From NCBI RefSeq assembly GCF_022179185.1, contig NZ_BPQJ01000010.1, forward strand, positions 62,001 through 126,000: a stretch of DNA of 64,000 nt. Direction: 5' to 3'. Both the position numbers and the translations under genes were made by a program. The number at the start of each line of letters is the position of its first letter. The first letter of the stretch is position 1. Positions 1 through 8,826 of this stretch are shown piece after piece. This DNA is from Methylobacterium frigidaeris (GTDB taxonomy: Bacteria > Pseudomonadota > Alphaproteobacteria > Rhizobiales > Beijerinckiaceae). A model generated the notes under the pieces. It worked only from the letters and a program-made list of their open reading frames with translations. It was not told where the DNA came from and did not search any database.

Positions 1-1
1 C

Positions 2-676
2 CTGACCTACGCCCTCAACCAGACCGACTTCCTCCAGGCGGTGGTGGGCGATCCCGACTACTACAAGACCTGCAAGGCCCTGTTCGTCTGCGGCTCGCCG
101 CTCGCCACCGACAAGGGGATGGACGGGCTGCTCGAGTCGAACTTCGCCAAGTCGAAGCAATTGCTGAAGGAGGCGGGCTATGACGGCACGCCGATCGTCC
201 TCCTGCACTCGACCGATCTGCAGACCCTGACCAATCTCGGCCCTGTCGCCAAGCAGCTCCTCGAGAAGGGCGGCTTCAAGGTCGATATGCAGTCGTCCGA
301 CTGGCAGACCGTGGTGTCGCGGCGGGTGCGCAAGGATCCGGCCGACAAGGGGGGTTGGAATCTGATGAACACCTCCTGGGTCTCGGCCGACATCCTGAAC
401 CCGGTGATGTCGAGCTTCATGAACATGAGCTGCGACAAGGCCCCGTTCGGCTGGCCCTGCGATGCCGAGATGGAGAAGCTGCGCGACGACTTCGCCCGCG
501 AGGTCGACCCGGCCAAGCAGAAGGCGCTCGCGGAAGCCGTGCAGATGCGCTGGCGCGAAGTGGTGCCCTACGTCCATCTCGGCCAGTTCTACATCCCGAT
601 CGCCGCGCGCAAGAATGTCACCGGCATCCTGACCGCCGCGGCGCCGGTGTTCTGGAACGTCGAGAAGACGAAGTAG
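2..676 (+). CDS. ABC transporter substrate-binding protein, dipeptide/nickel (DppA) type, C-terminal part
   Basis: The open frame runs in from the left edge, so the N-terminus and signal peptide are outside the window. The visible 224 residues match the C-terminal lobe of family 5 solute-binding proteins: a 'LLKEAGYDGTPIVLL' strand-helix segment, the 'KQLLEKGGFKVDMQSSDWQ' hinge region, then the '...REVVPYVHLGQFYIPIAARKNVTG' tail. Family 5 proteins capture oligopeptides, nickel complexes or glycosides in the periplasm and hand them to a DppBC permease. The next genes are exactly that permease pair plus ATPases, spaced by 10 bp or overlapping, so this is the first gene of the operon. The ligand cannot be read from this fragment. 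Confidence 0.93.
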   Translation: MTYALNQTDFLQAVVGDPDYYKTCKALFVCGSPLATDKGMDGLLESNFAKSKQLLKEAGYDGTPIVLLHSTDLQTLTNLGPVAKQLLEKGGFKVDMQSSDWQTVVSRRVRKDPADKGGWNLMNTSWVSADILNPVMSSFMNMSCDKAPFGWPCDAEMEKLRDDFAREVDPAKQKALAEAVQMRWREVVPYVHLGQFYIPIAARKNVTGILTAAAPVFWNVEKTK

Positions 677-686
677 GCCGCGGGCC

Positions 687-1628
687 ATGCTCGGCTACGT
701 CCTGCGGCGGCTCCTCGCCGCCATCCCGGTCCTGGCGATCGTCGCGGTGCTGGTCTTCCTGATGCTGCGGCTCACCCCCGGCGACCCGGCGGCGGTGATC
801 GCCGGAGACAACGCCTCGAGCGAGCAGATCGCCCAGGTCCGCAGCAAGCTCGGCCTCGACCAGCCGCTGCCGGCGCAGTTCGCGATCTGGATCGGCAACT
901 TGGCGACGGGCAATCTCGGCGAGTCGTTCTTCTTCAAGAAGAGCATCGGCGAGCTGATCCTCGGGCGGATCGAGCCGACCCTGTCGCTCGCGGCCGCCAC
1001 GATGCTGATCGCGGTCTGTCTGGCGATCCCGCTCGGGGTCGTGGCGGCCTACCGCCACGGCTCCTGGCTCGACCGGATCGTGATGGGCGTCTCGGTGCTC
1101 GGCTTCTCGGTGCCGGTCTTCGTGATCGGCTACCTCCTGATCTACATCTTCGCGATCACGCTCGGCTGGTTCCCGGTCCAGGGCTACCAGCCGCTCTCCG
1201 GGGGCCTCGGTGGCTACCTGCACCGGCTGGTCCTGCCCTCGCTGACCCTGTCGGTCGTCTACATCGCGCTCATCGCCCGGATGACCCGGGCGAGCGTGCT
1301 GGAGGTGCTGAACGAGGATTACATCCGCACCGCCCGGGCCAAGGGCCAGGTCGAGCGCAAGATCCTCTTCCGCCACGCGCTGAAGAACGCCGCGGTGCCG
1401 ATCGTCACCGTGGTCGGCATCGGCATCGCGCTGCTGATCGGCGGCGTGGTGGTGACCGAGAGCGTCTTCGCGATTCCCGGCCTCGGCCGCCTTACCGTCG
1501 ATGCGGTGCTGGCCCGCGACTATCCGACGATCCAGGCGCTGATCCTCATGTTCTCGGGCGTCTACGTCCTCATCAACCTCCTGATCGACCTGACCTACAG
1601 CCTGTTCGACCCGAGGATTCGTCATTGA
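687..1628 (+). CDS. ABC transporter permease, DppB-type
   Basis: A 313-residue inner-membrane permease of the BPD_transp_1 superfamily, DppB/OppB branch. It opens with the typical N-terminal helix followed by 'LRLTPGDPAAVIAGDNAS', and ends 'TYSLFDPRIRH', the usual DppB C-terminus. The EAA loop, which docks on the ATPase, is visible as 'EDYIRTARAKGQVERKILFRHALKNA'. It starts 10 bp after the binding-protein stop and overlaps the next gene by 4 bp, implying translational coupling. With the DppC-like partner it forms the membrane channel for the ligand bound by the upstream protein. Confidence 0.94.
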   Translation: MLGYVLRRLLAAIPVLAIVAVLVFLMLRLTPGDPAAVIAGDNASSEQIAQVRSKLGLDQPLPAQFAIWIGNLATGNLGESFFFKKSIGELILGRIEPTLSLAAATMLIAVCLAIPLGVVAAYRHGSWLDRIVMGVSVLGFSVPVFVIGYLLIYIFAITLGWFPVQGYQPLSGGLGGYLHRLVLPSLTLSVVYIALIARMTRASVLEVLNEDYIRTARAKGQVERKILFRHALKNAAVPIVTVVGIGIALLIGGVVVTESVFAIPGLGRLTVDAVLARDYPTIQALILMFSGVYVLINLLIDLTYSLFDPRIRH

Positions 1629-2551
1629 GTGCCGAGCCGACCCTGCTGGCGCCCGCCGTCGCGGCGCCCCTGCCCCTGGGAAGGACGCTCGCCGCCCGCC
1701 TCCTGCGCAACCCCGTCGTGGCCCTGGGCGCCGGCTTCCTGCTGCTGATGGCGCTGGTCGGCGCCCTCGCGCCGGTCCTCGGCACCCTGGATCCGACCGC
1801 GATCAACCCGGCCACCCGCAACCGCCCGCCAGGCTTCGAGCGCACGATCCGGGCCGAGGACGGCACGACCACGACCTACCGCCACCGGATGGGCACCGAC
1901 AGCCTCGGGCGCGACGTCTACAGCCGGGTGCTCTACGGCGCCCGGATCTCGCTCCTGATCGCCGTGTCGGTGGCGGCCCTGTCGCTCGCCATCGGCCTCC
2001 TGCTCGGGCTGGTGGCCGGGTACATCCGCCCCCTCGACGGGCCGATCATGCGGCTGATGGACGGGCTGATGGCGATTCCCGGCATCCTGCTCGCCATCGC
2101 GGTGGTGTCGCTGTTCCGGGCCGGGCTCCCGGCGGTCATCGCGGCAATCGTGGTGCCGGAGATCCCCCGGGTGGTGCGGCTGGTGCGCTCGATCGTGCTC
2201 TCGGTGCGGGAGGAGCCCTATGTCGAGGCCGCGATCATGGCCGGCACCCGCCTCCCGCTGCTGATGGCGCGCCACATCCTGCCCAACACCGTCGCGCCGC
2301 TGATCGTGCAGGGCACCTTCATCGCCGCCTCGGCGATCCTGGTCGAGGCCGTCCTGTCCTTCCTGGGCATCGGCATCCCGCCGGAGACGCCGAGCTGGGG
2401 CAACATCATGGCGGAGGGCCGCAACCTGTTCCGGGTCTACCCCCACAACATCCTGTATCCGGGGATCTTCCTCGGCCTGACGGTGCTCGCCGTGAACATG
2501 CTGGGCGACGGCCTGCGCGACACCCTCGATCCGAAGATGACCGGCCGATGA
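1625..2551 (+). CDS. ABC transporter permease, DppC-type
   Basis: A 308-residue DppC/OppC-type permease. The chosen start is a TTG that overlaps the stop of the preceding permease (TTGA arrangement). The N-terminal cytoplasmic tail is followed by a transmembrane helix ('VVALGAGFLLLMALVGALAP'), the OppC-characteristic 'GTDSLGRDVYSRVLYGARISL' block, and the EAA loop 'EPYVEAAIMAGTRLPLLMARHILPN'. It pairs with the upstream DppB-like permease. It overlaps the following ATPase gene by 4 bp (ATGA), so the whole set is one transcriptional and translational unit. Confidence 0.94.
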   Translation: MSAEPTLLAPAVAAPLPLGRTLAARLLRNPVVALGAGFLLLMALVGALAPVLGTLDPTAINPATRNRPPGFERTIRAEDGTTTTYRHRMGTDSLGRDVYSRVLYGARISLLIAVSVAALSLAIGLLLGLVAGYIRPLDGPIMRLMDGLMAIPGILLAIAVVSLFRAGLPAVIAAIVVPEIPRVVRLVRSIVLSVREEPYVEAAIMAGTRLPLLMARHILPNTVAPLIVQGTFIAASAILVEAVLSFLGIGIPPETPSWGNIMAEGRNLFRVYPHNILYPGIFLGLTVLAVNMLGDGLRDTLDPKMTGR

Positions 2552-4191
2552 GCGACGCCACCGCCCCCGTCCTCGAAGTCGAGAACCTCGCCATCGCGCT
2601 CCCGGGCGGCGGCGACCGGCTTCGCGCCGTCGACGGCGTCTCCTTCGCGGTCGCCCCCGGCGAGATCGTCTGCGTCGTCGGCGAATCCGGCTCGGGCAAG
2701 TCGGTCACCGCCTTCTCGGTGATGGGGCTCCTCGCGAAGGTGCTGAAGCCGGTCGCCGGGTCGATCCGGCTGCTCGGCGAGGACATCCTGACGGCGAGCC
2801 CGCAGCGCCTGCGGGCGCTTCGCGGCGACCGGATGGCGATGATCTTCCAGGAGCCGATGACGGCGCTGAACCCGGTGCTGACCGTCGGCGACCAGATCGA
2901 GGAGGTCCTGCGCATCCACACCGACCTCGGGCCCAAGGAGCGCCGCGCCAAGGTGCTGGCGATGCTGGAGGCCATGCATCTGCCCGACCCCGAGCGGATG
3001 CACGCCTCCTACCCGCACCAGCTCTCCGGCGGCCAGCGCCAGCGGGTGATGATCGCCGCGGCCCTGATCCTCGACCCGGCCCTGCTCATCGCCGACGAGC
3101 CGACGACGGCGCTCGACGTCACCACGCAGGCCCAGATCCTGAAGCTCATCCGCGAGATGCAGGAGCGCCGAGGCACCGGCGTCCTGTTCATCACCCACGA
3201 TTTCGGGGTGGTGGCCGAGATCGCCGACCGGGTGGTGGTGATGCAGCGCGGCCGCATCGTCGAGCAGGGGCCGGCGGCTCAGGTACTCGGCAACCCGGAG
3301 CACCCCTACACCAAGATGCTGATCGCCGCGGTGCCGACGATGACGCCCGCCCGGCGGCCTCCGGTGACCGGAGCGCTGGCGCTCGAGACCGCGGGCCTCG
3401 CCAAGACCTATCGCAGCGGCGGTCTGTTCAAGAAGGCGAGAGAGGTCCACGCCGCCGCCGACGTGGCAATCAGGATCCATCGCGGCGAGACGGTCGGCAT
3501 CGTCGGCGAATCGGGCTCGGGCAAGTCCACGGTCGCGCGCTGCATCGCCCGGCTGATCGCCCCGAGCGCGGGGCAGATCATGGTCGGCGATCGGGACATC
3601 GCCCGCCTGCCCGAGCGCCGGCTCCGGCCGCTGCGCCGGACGATCCAGGTGGTGTTCCAGGACCCGTTCCGCTCCCTCAACCCGCGCCGCACCGTCGGCA
3701 ACTCGATCATCGAGGGGCCGGTGAATTTCGGCGCCACGCCGGAGGCCGCGACGGCGCGGGCCCGCGAGCTGATGGGCCTCGTCGGCCTCGATCCGTCTGC
3801 ACTCGCCCGCTACCCGCACCAGTTCTCCGGCGGCCAGCGCCAGCGCATCGCCCTCGCCCGGGCGCTCGCAATGGAGCCCGAGATCCTGATCGCCGACGAG
3901 GCGGTCTCGGCCCTCGACGTCTCGGTGCAGCGCCAGGTGCTGGCCCTGCTCGACGACGTGCAGCGGCGCTTCGACCTCGCCATCCTGTTCATCACCCACG
4001 ATCTGCGGGTGGCGGCGCAGATCTGCGACCGGCTGATCGTGATGCAGCGCGGCCGGATCGTCGAGCAGGGCCCGACGGCGGAGGTCTTCGCCCGGCCGGA
4101 TGCTGCCTACACGCGCGCCTTGATCGAGGCGGCGCCGGGACGTGAGTTCGGGCGGGGGGCGGGCCAAGTTCAGGAAGCGGCTTCCGCCTGA
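2548..4191 (+). CDS. Fused double ATP-binding protein of a peptide ABC transporter (DppD-DppF fusion)
   Basis: The 547-residue product carries two complete ABC ATPase domains in tandem. The first has Walker A '[13 protein letters not shown]', signature '[12 protein letters not shown]' and Walker B '[14 protein letters not shown]'; it is followed by an oligopeptide-type C-terminal element ('[12 protein letters not shown]'). The second has '[13 protein letters not shown]', '[15 protein letters not shown]' and '[14 protein letters not shown]'. It powers import through the two upstream permeases. Fusion of the D and F subunits is common in alphaproteobacterial peptide transporters. The amidase and MlrC-like genes downstream suggest the imported substrate is then hydrolysed. 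Confidence 0.95.
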   Translation: MSDATAPVLEVENLAIALPGGGDRLRAVDGVSFAVAPGEIVCVVGESGSGKSVTAFSVMGLLAKVLKPVAGSIRLLGEDILTASPQRLRALRGDRMAMIFQEPMTALNPVLTVGDQIEEVLRIHTDLGPKERRAKVLAMLEAMHLPDPERMHASYPHQLSGGQRQRVMIAAALILDPALLIADEPTTALDVTTQAQILKLIREMQERRGTGVLFITHDFGVVAEIADRVVVMQRGRIVEQGPAAQVLGNPEHPYTKMLIAAVPTMTPARRPPVTGALALETAGLAKTYRSGGLFKKAREVHAAADVAIRIHRGETVGIVGESGSGKSTVARCIARLIAPSAGQIMVGDRDIARLPERRLRPLRRTIQVVFQDPFRSLNPRRTVGNSIIEGPVNFGATPEAATARARELMGLVGLDPSALARYPHQFSGGQRQRIALARALAMEPEILIADEAVSALDVSVQRQVLALLDDVQRRFDLAILFITHDLRVAAQICDRLIVMQRGRIVEQGPTAEVFARPDAAYTRALIEAAPGREFGRGAGQVQEAASA

Positions 4192-4210
4192 TGAAAGCCA
4201 ATACAGATGA

Positions 4211-4250
4211 ATCGCGGGATCCCCTCTCCCACATGGGAGAGGGGAACGCG
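4211..4250. repeat. Palindromic repeat, family A (short copy)
   Basis: A short hairpin between the ATPase and amidase genes: CCCCTCTCCC, a 4-base loop, GGGAGAGGGG, preceded by GCGGGAT. The same core and flank recur at 22021-22187 and 56081-56249, where they form both ends of larger inverted elements. It may act as a transcription or mRNA-stability element, but here it looks like a half copy of a dispersed family. Confidence 0.8.
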
Positions 4251-4294
4251 CATTGTCTTGAATCAGTATCTGTAATCACAGCAGGACCAGTACG

Positions 4295-5770
4295 ATGACC
4301 CTCGCCATGACTTGGGAGGAATGGGCGCAGCACGATGCCTGCGCGCTCGCCGCGCGGGTGCGCGCCGGGGAGGTGACGGCGGCCGAGCTCGCCGCCCAGG
4401 CGGCGGCCGGGGTGGCGCTGACGAATCCGGCGACGAGCGCCGTGATCGAGCTGTTCGATGACGCGATCGCGGATCCGGCCCGGGACGGCACCAACCTCGA
4501 CGGTGCCTTCGCGGGCGTGCCGTTCCTGATGAAGGACCTCGGGCCGACCCTGAAGGGTCGGTTGCAGGAGATGGGCTCGCTCCTGATGCGCGGCAACCGC
4601 GCCGACAGCGACAGCCATCTCACGGGCAAGATGCGGCAAGCCGGGCTCAACCTCGTCGGCCGCACCACCACGCCGGAATTCGGCGTGTGCAGCTCGGCCG
4701 AGAACCCGGCGGTCTACGTCACCCGCAATCCCTGGAACCTCGACTACACCACCTGCGGCTCCTCGGCCGGCTCGGCGGCCGCGGTGGCGTCGGGCGTGGT
4801 GCCGATGGCGCATAGTACCGATGGCGGCGGCTCGATCCGCATCCCGGCGGGCGTGAACGGCAATCTCGGGCTCAAACCCTCCCGCGGCGTGTTCTCGATC
4901 GCGCCCTACGGGTCCGACCTCACCAGCATCGTGTCGATCCAGGGCTGCCAGTCGCGGACCGTGCGCGACACCGCCACCTTCGTCGACGTGTGCCGCGGCG
5001 GGGCACCCGGCGAGTTCATGCCGTACTGGACCGCCCCCGAACCCTACGCGACGCTGATCGGGCGCGACCCGGGCTCCTTGCGCATCGCGCTGTCGCACGA
5101 ATGGGGCGAGTATCGCGCCGTGCCCCACCACGTCGCCGAGCTGGAGCGGATCGGGCGCTTCCTCGAGGGCCTCGGCCATCACGTCGACTGGGCCCTGCCG
5201 GACGTCGACCTGCCCGCCGCCTTCCGGGCCCAGACCACCTGCTACATCACCAACTTCGCCCAGACCATCAACGGGCTGATCGCCGCCAAGGGTCTCGAGC
5301 GGCCGCCCGAGGACCTCATCGAGCCGATGAACATCCGGATCTGGGAGGCGGGACGTCACGCGACCTATACCGAGCGCGCGGCGATGCAGGCGGCGTTCAA
5401 CACCACCGCCCGCGGCTTCGGCGCCTTCTTCGCGGAGTGGGACATCATCCTGACGCCGATCACCGCCCTGCCGACGCCGCGCGTCGGCACGACCGAGTAC
5501 CTGACGATCAGCGACAACCCGTCGGTCCATGGCTGGTTCGAGAACCTGTGGCGCAACTTCGCCTACACGCCGCTCGCCAACCTGTGCGGCATCCCGGCGC
5601 TCTCGATGCCGCTGGCGTGGAACGAGCACGGCCTGCCGCTCGGCATCCAGGCCCAGGCGCGCCAGGGCCAGGACGGCCTGCTGCTGCAGCTCGCCGCGCA
5701 GGTAGAGAGGGCGATCGGGGGGAAGTGGAACGATGGTCGGCGGCCGGGGGTGCATGTGACGGCGGCCTGA
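4295..5770 (+). CDS. Amidase (amidase signature family)
   Basis: A 491-residue cytoplasmic amidase signature hydrolase. The Ser-cisSer-Lys triad is visible: Lys80 in '[11 protein letters not shown]', the cis-Ser in the Gly/Ser stretch '[14 protein letters not shown]' (about residues 154-167) and the nucleophile Ser180 in '[12 protein letters not shown]'. Family members hydrolyse carboxamides; the exact substrate cannot be inferred from sequence alone. The ATG follows a weak AGGA site. A position 104 bp downstream of the peptide ABC operon, with MlrC behind it, suggests it processes an imported amide or peptide derivative. Length and motifs are intact. Confidence 0.93.
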   Translation: MTLAMTWEEWAQHDACALAARVRAGEVTAAELAAQAAAGVALTNPATSAVIELFDDAIADPARDGTNLDGAFAGVPFLMKDLGPTLKGRLQEMGSLLMRGNRADSDSHLTGKMRQAGLNLVGRTTTPEFGVCSSAENPAVYVTRNPWNLDYTTCGSSAGSAAAVASGVVPMAHSTDGGGSIRIPAGVNGNLGLKPSRGVFSIAPYGSDLTSIVSIQGCQSRTVRDTATFVDVCRGGAPGEFMPYWTAPEPYATLIGRDPGSLRIALSHEWGEYRAVPHHVAELERIGRFLEGLGHHVDWALPDVDLPAAFRAQTTCYITNFAQTINGLIAAKGLERPPEDLIEPMNIRIWEAGRHATYTERAAMQAAFNTTARGFGAFFAEWDIILTPITALPTPRVGTTEYLTISDNPSVHGWFENLWRNFAYTPLANLCGIPALSMPLAWNEHGLPLGIQAQARQGQDGLLLQLAAQVERAIGGKWNDGRRPGVHVTAA

Positions 5771-5824
5771 GGTCCGGGAGAGTCCATTCGACGGGCTCGA
5801 CAGGGTTGGCACGCTTCATGTCAG

Positions 5825-5943
5825 TCCGGGCCGCGGAAGCGGAGCCCGGAATCCAGCACTGCATGAGGTGCACGATGAATCCGATCGCGTCGGTTCCGGA
5901 TCCCGGGATCTCGCCCTCGGCAAGCTCCGGGATGACGCGGAGA
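5825..5943. repeat. Palindromic repeat, family B (diverged copy)
   Basis: The left arm reads GGCCGCGGAAGCGGAGCCCG then GAATCCAG; the right arm ends CTCCGGGATGACGCGGAG. The same arms, better preserved, occur at 31050-31200, and a fragment lies at 15891-15932. It fills the gap between the amidase and MlrC genes. No coding signal is seen. Confidence 0.75.
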
Positions 5944-6007
5944 GCATGAGGTGCGCCGGTTCGATCCGGCGCTCTTCTTCAAGACATCCCCCAGAGGAGA
6001 ACCACCC

Positions 6008-7459
6008 GTGAAGCTCTTCATCGCCGCGCTCGGCACCGAGACCAACACCTTCTCGCCGATCCCGACCGGGCGCGCGGCCTTCCTGGACGACCTCTACGTC
6101 GAGACCGGCGCCTCCGGCCGCTCCGACCACTGGTTCGCCGGGCCGCTCAAGGTCTGGCGCGAGATGGGCGAAGCCGCCGGTTACGAGGTCGTCGAGAGCC
6201 TGGCGGCCTTCGCGCCGCCCGGCGGGCCGACGCGCCAGGACGTCTGGGTGGAGCTGCGCGACCGCATCCTGGCCGACCTCCGCGCCGCCGGCCCGGTCGA
6301 CATCGCTCTGTTCAACCTCCACGGCGCGATGATCGCCGAGACCGAGGACGATTGCGAGGGCGAGCTCGTCGCCGCGGCCCGGGAGATCTTAGGAAGCGCG
6401 GCAACGATCGGGGTCGAGCTCGACCTGCATTGCCATCTGACCGACCGGATCGTCGCAGCCGCCGACGTGCTGCTCACCTACAAGGAGTACCCGCATATCG
6501 ACGTCGACGACCGGGCGCGCGACCTTTTCCGCCTCTGCGACGACGCTCGGGCCGGGCGGACCCGGCCGACCATCGCCGTCGCCGATTGCCGGATGCTGGC
6601 GGTGTGGCGCACGCCGAACCAGCCCACCCGCGGCTTCGTCGACCGGATGAGCGCGGCGGAGGGGCGGGACGGGATCCTCTCCCTGTCGCTGGCCCACGGC
6701 TTCCCCTGGGCCGACATCCCGGATGTCGGCGCCAAGGTGGTGGCGGTCACCGACGGCGACCCGGACTTGGCCCGCCGCAAAGCCGAGGCTCTGGCCCGCG
6801 AGTTGTGGGAGATGCGCGAGGCCACCACCGACCGGCTGCTGAGCCTCGACGAGGCGGTGCGGGTGGCGCTCGAGCCCCCGGCAGGCGTGACGGTGCTCGC
6901 CGACGTCTCCGACAATGCCGGGGCGGGCTCGGCGAGTGATTCGACCTTCCTGCTGCGCGCCCTGGTCGAGGCCGGCGCGACGGCTTGCGCCATCGGCAGC
7001 TTCTGGGATCCGGTCGCGGTCCGGCTCTGCCGCGAGGCCGGCGCCGGCGCGCACTTGGCCCTGCGCATCGGCGGGAAGACCGGGCCGATGTCGGGCGATC
7101 CCGTCGACCTCACGGTGCGCGTCGTCGGTATCGTGCCCGACGCGGTCCAGACCTACGGCAACGGCAAGCAGCCGATGGGCGATTGCGTGATGGTCGAGGT
7201 GGGGGGCCTGCACATCGTGCTCAATGCCTTGCGCACCCAGGTCTTTCAGCCGAGCGTGTTCGAGCAGTTCGGCCCGCGCCTGACCGACTACGCCACCGTG
7301 TTCGTCAAGTCGGCGCAGCACTTCAATGCCGGCTTCGCCCCGCGGGCCGACCGCATCCTCCATGTCGCCGTGCCGGGCAGCGCCAATCCCGATTTCGCGC
7401 GCCTGTCCCTGCCGAAGGCCGCCCGCCCGCTCTGGCCGATCGTCGCCGATCCCTTCTGA
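6008..7459 (+). CDS. M81 family metallopeptidase (MlrC-like)
   Basis: A 483-residue protein of the MlrC/M81 family, named after the microcystin-degradation protein MlrC. The N-terminal DUF1485 signature 'ALGTETNTFSPIPTGRAAF' and the metal-site segment 'GVELDLHCHLTDRIV' are present, as is the C-terminal MlrC domain with 'VKSAQHFNAGFAPRADRI'. I chose the GTG at 6008 because AGAGGAGA lies 7 bases upstream and the family's sequence begins immediately (VKLFIAALGTE); an upstream ATG would add 19 unrelated residues. It sits behind a peptide transporter and an amidase, consistent with peptide or amide breakdown. True physiological substrates of most family members are unknown. Confidence 0.9.
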   Translation: MKLFIAALGTETNTFSPIPTGRAAFLDDLYVETGASGRSDHWFAGPLKVWREMGEAAGYEVVESLAAFAPPGGPTRQDVWVELRDRILADLRAAGPVDIALFNLHGAMIAETEDDCEGELVAAAREILGSAATIGVELDLHCHLTDRIVAAADVLLTYKEYPHIDVDDRARDLFRLCDDARAGRTRPTIAVADCRMLAVWRTPNQPTRGFVDRMSAAEGRDGILSLSLAHGFPWADIPDVGAKVVAVTDGDPDLARRKAEALARELWEMREATTDRLLSLDEAVRVALEPPAGVTVLADVSDNAGAGSASDSTFLLRALVEAGATACAIGSFWDPVAVRLCREAGAGAHLALRIGGKTGPMSGDPVDLTVRVVGIVPDAVQTYGNGKQPMGDCVMVEVGGLHIVLNALRTQVFQPSVFEQFGPRLTDYATVFVKSAQHFNAGFAPRADRILHVAVPGSANPDFARLSLPKAARPLWPIVADPF

Positions 7460-7475
7460 CGGGCGGGGGCGGGGC

Positions 7476-7622
7476 TTACGCCGCGTCGAGTCGAACCCCC
7501 TCCGGCTTCAGGGCAGAGACGAGTTTATCGAGTTGCGCCCTGACATGCGCCCGGATCTCCTCACTGGACGCGGTCGTGGCGCTCTCCGAGAAGTCGAACA
7601 TGCGCCGTGCCTGAACCGTCAT
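7476..7622 (-). CDS. Small hypothetical protein (48 aa)
   Basis: A short frame ending 16 bp from the MlrC stop, convergent to it. It reads '[20 protein letters not shown]' followed by an amphipathic helix ('[19 protein letters not shown]') and a short tail. I prefer the ATG at 7622, which has AGAAGGG about 8 bases upstream, over one at 7700 that has no ribosome site and would give 74 residues. I do not recognise a family. The predicted helix and reasonable codon use make it plausible but unproven. Confidence 0.4.
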   Translation of the reverse strand: MTVQARRMFDFSESATTASSEEIRAHVRAQLDKLVSALKPEGVRLDAA

Positions 7623-7899
7623 CGCGTTGACCCTTCTCGATACAGAGAAAACCGTTACGTCTACGCCACCCGCTACAGCACGGAAACGGATCTGTCTCAT
7701 CAGAATGATGCACGCCTAATACATCAAATAAGAGACAAATGCGGTACGCTACCTTCCAGCCCCCATAGTGGCGGAGGTTTGTTGCGCCAGTATTGCGTGT
7801 ATGATGACCGAAAGGACCGATCGCGCAAGGGCGATTCACCGTCGTCCGGACGAGGAGCGACGATTCCGGCCGCTGGTGTCCTGCGTTTGAAGTTTGTGG

Positions 7900-8500
7900 C
7901 AGAGACGTTGGCTCTGGCTCAGCTTCGAGTGCTCCCAGGCAGAAGCGTTTGACGCTGGCCAGGATGGCGTCGGCCGACTTCACCCATCGGAACGGCTTGG
8001 GGTCGGCGTTCGTCGCCTCGATGAAGGCGCGAATGTCGCGCTCAAGCTCGGCGACGGAGCAATGGACGCCACGTCGGATCGCACGCTCCGTCAGCAGGCC
8101 GAACCATCGTTCGACCTGGTTGATCCACGAGGCGGAGGTTGGGGTGACGTGCACGTGATAGTGCGGGCGCTTCGCCAGCCAGTCGCGGATCAGCTTGGTC
8201 TTGTGCGTCGCCGAGTTGGCGAGCACCAGATGCACGTCGAGGTCAGCCGGCACCGCGGCTTCGATCTCATCCAGGAAGCAGCGGAACTCGCTGGCGCGGT
8301 GACGCGGGTAGCACTGCCCGATCACCGTCCCAGCCTGCACATCGAGGGCGGCAAACAAGCTGGTGGTGCCATGCCGGGCATAGTCGTGGGTGCGCCGCTC
8401 GGCCCGTCCGGGCCGCAGCGGGAGTAGCGGCTGCGTGCGGTCGAGCGCCTGAACCTGGGACTTCTCGTCTACGCACGGCACCAGGGCGACCCGACGATCA
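7900..8500 (-). pseudogene. IS630-family transposase, C-terminal remnant with a lost catalytic Asp
   Basis: The translated minus strand matches the DDE half of IS630-family transposases: '[19 protein letters not shown]', '[16 protein letters not shown]', '[16 protein letters not shown]', '[19 protein letters not shown]', ending 'ILASVKRFC'. The first catalytic Asp (codon 8467-8469) and the Glu (codon 8110-8112) are present. The middle motif, normally LxLDNxxTHK, reads '[11 protein letters not shown]', so the second Asp is Ala (codon 8218-8220). Homology stops just upstream of the first Asp, so the N-terminal half is gone. I saw no convincing terminal inverted repeats. This is a dead insertion-sequence relic. 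Confidence 0.85.
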
Positions 8501-8826
8501 CCCTTCGCTCGCCTCACCAGCCAAGCGACCTGAGCTGCTGCATTCGCCAGCAGTATCAAAAACCGGGCAATCCCAGAGGGACGGCCTGCGCCGCTTCCGT
8601 GGCCACTACGAGAGCCAGAACACCCAGGATCAAGCACCGCATCGTCTGCCCCCGTCTCTCCGAGACCGAAGCGTAGCGCCGCGCCGCCGCCGCGCCGCCG
8701 TCTCGGGTGGTTCAGCATCGGGGGCCGTGTCGTATCCGAACGGGGTCGGCACGCCGCCGTCATGCAGCGCGTCGGCGGGGCGATCCGGTGATCGCCGTCC
8801 CGGGCTCGAAGACCGTCGGTGAACCG
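8501..8826. other. Non-coding gap beside the IS remnant
   Basis: About 330 bp without a supportable gene. It contains a GCC/GCG simple-sequence run at about 8679-8702 and probably scrambled remains of the IS630 element. I see no clear promoter or terminator here. Confidence 0.5.
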
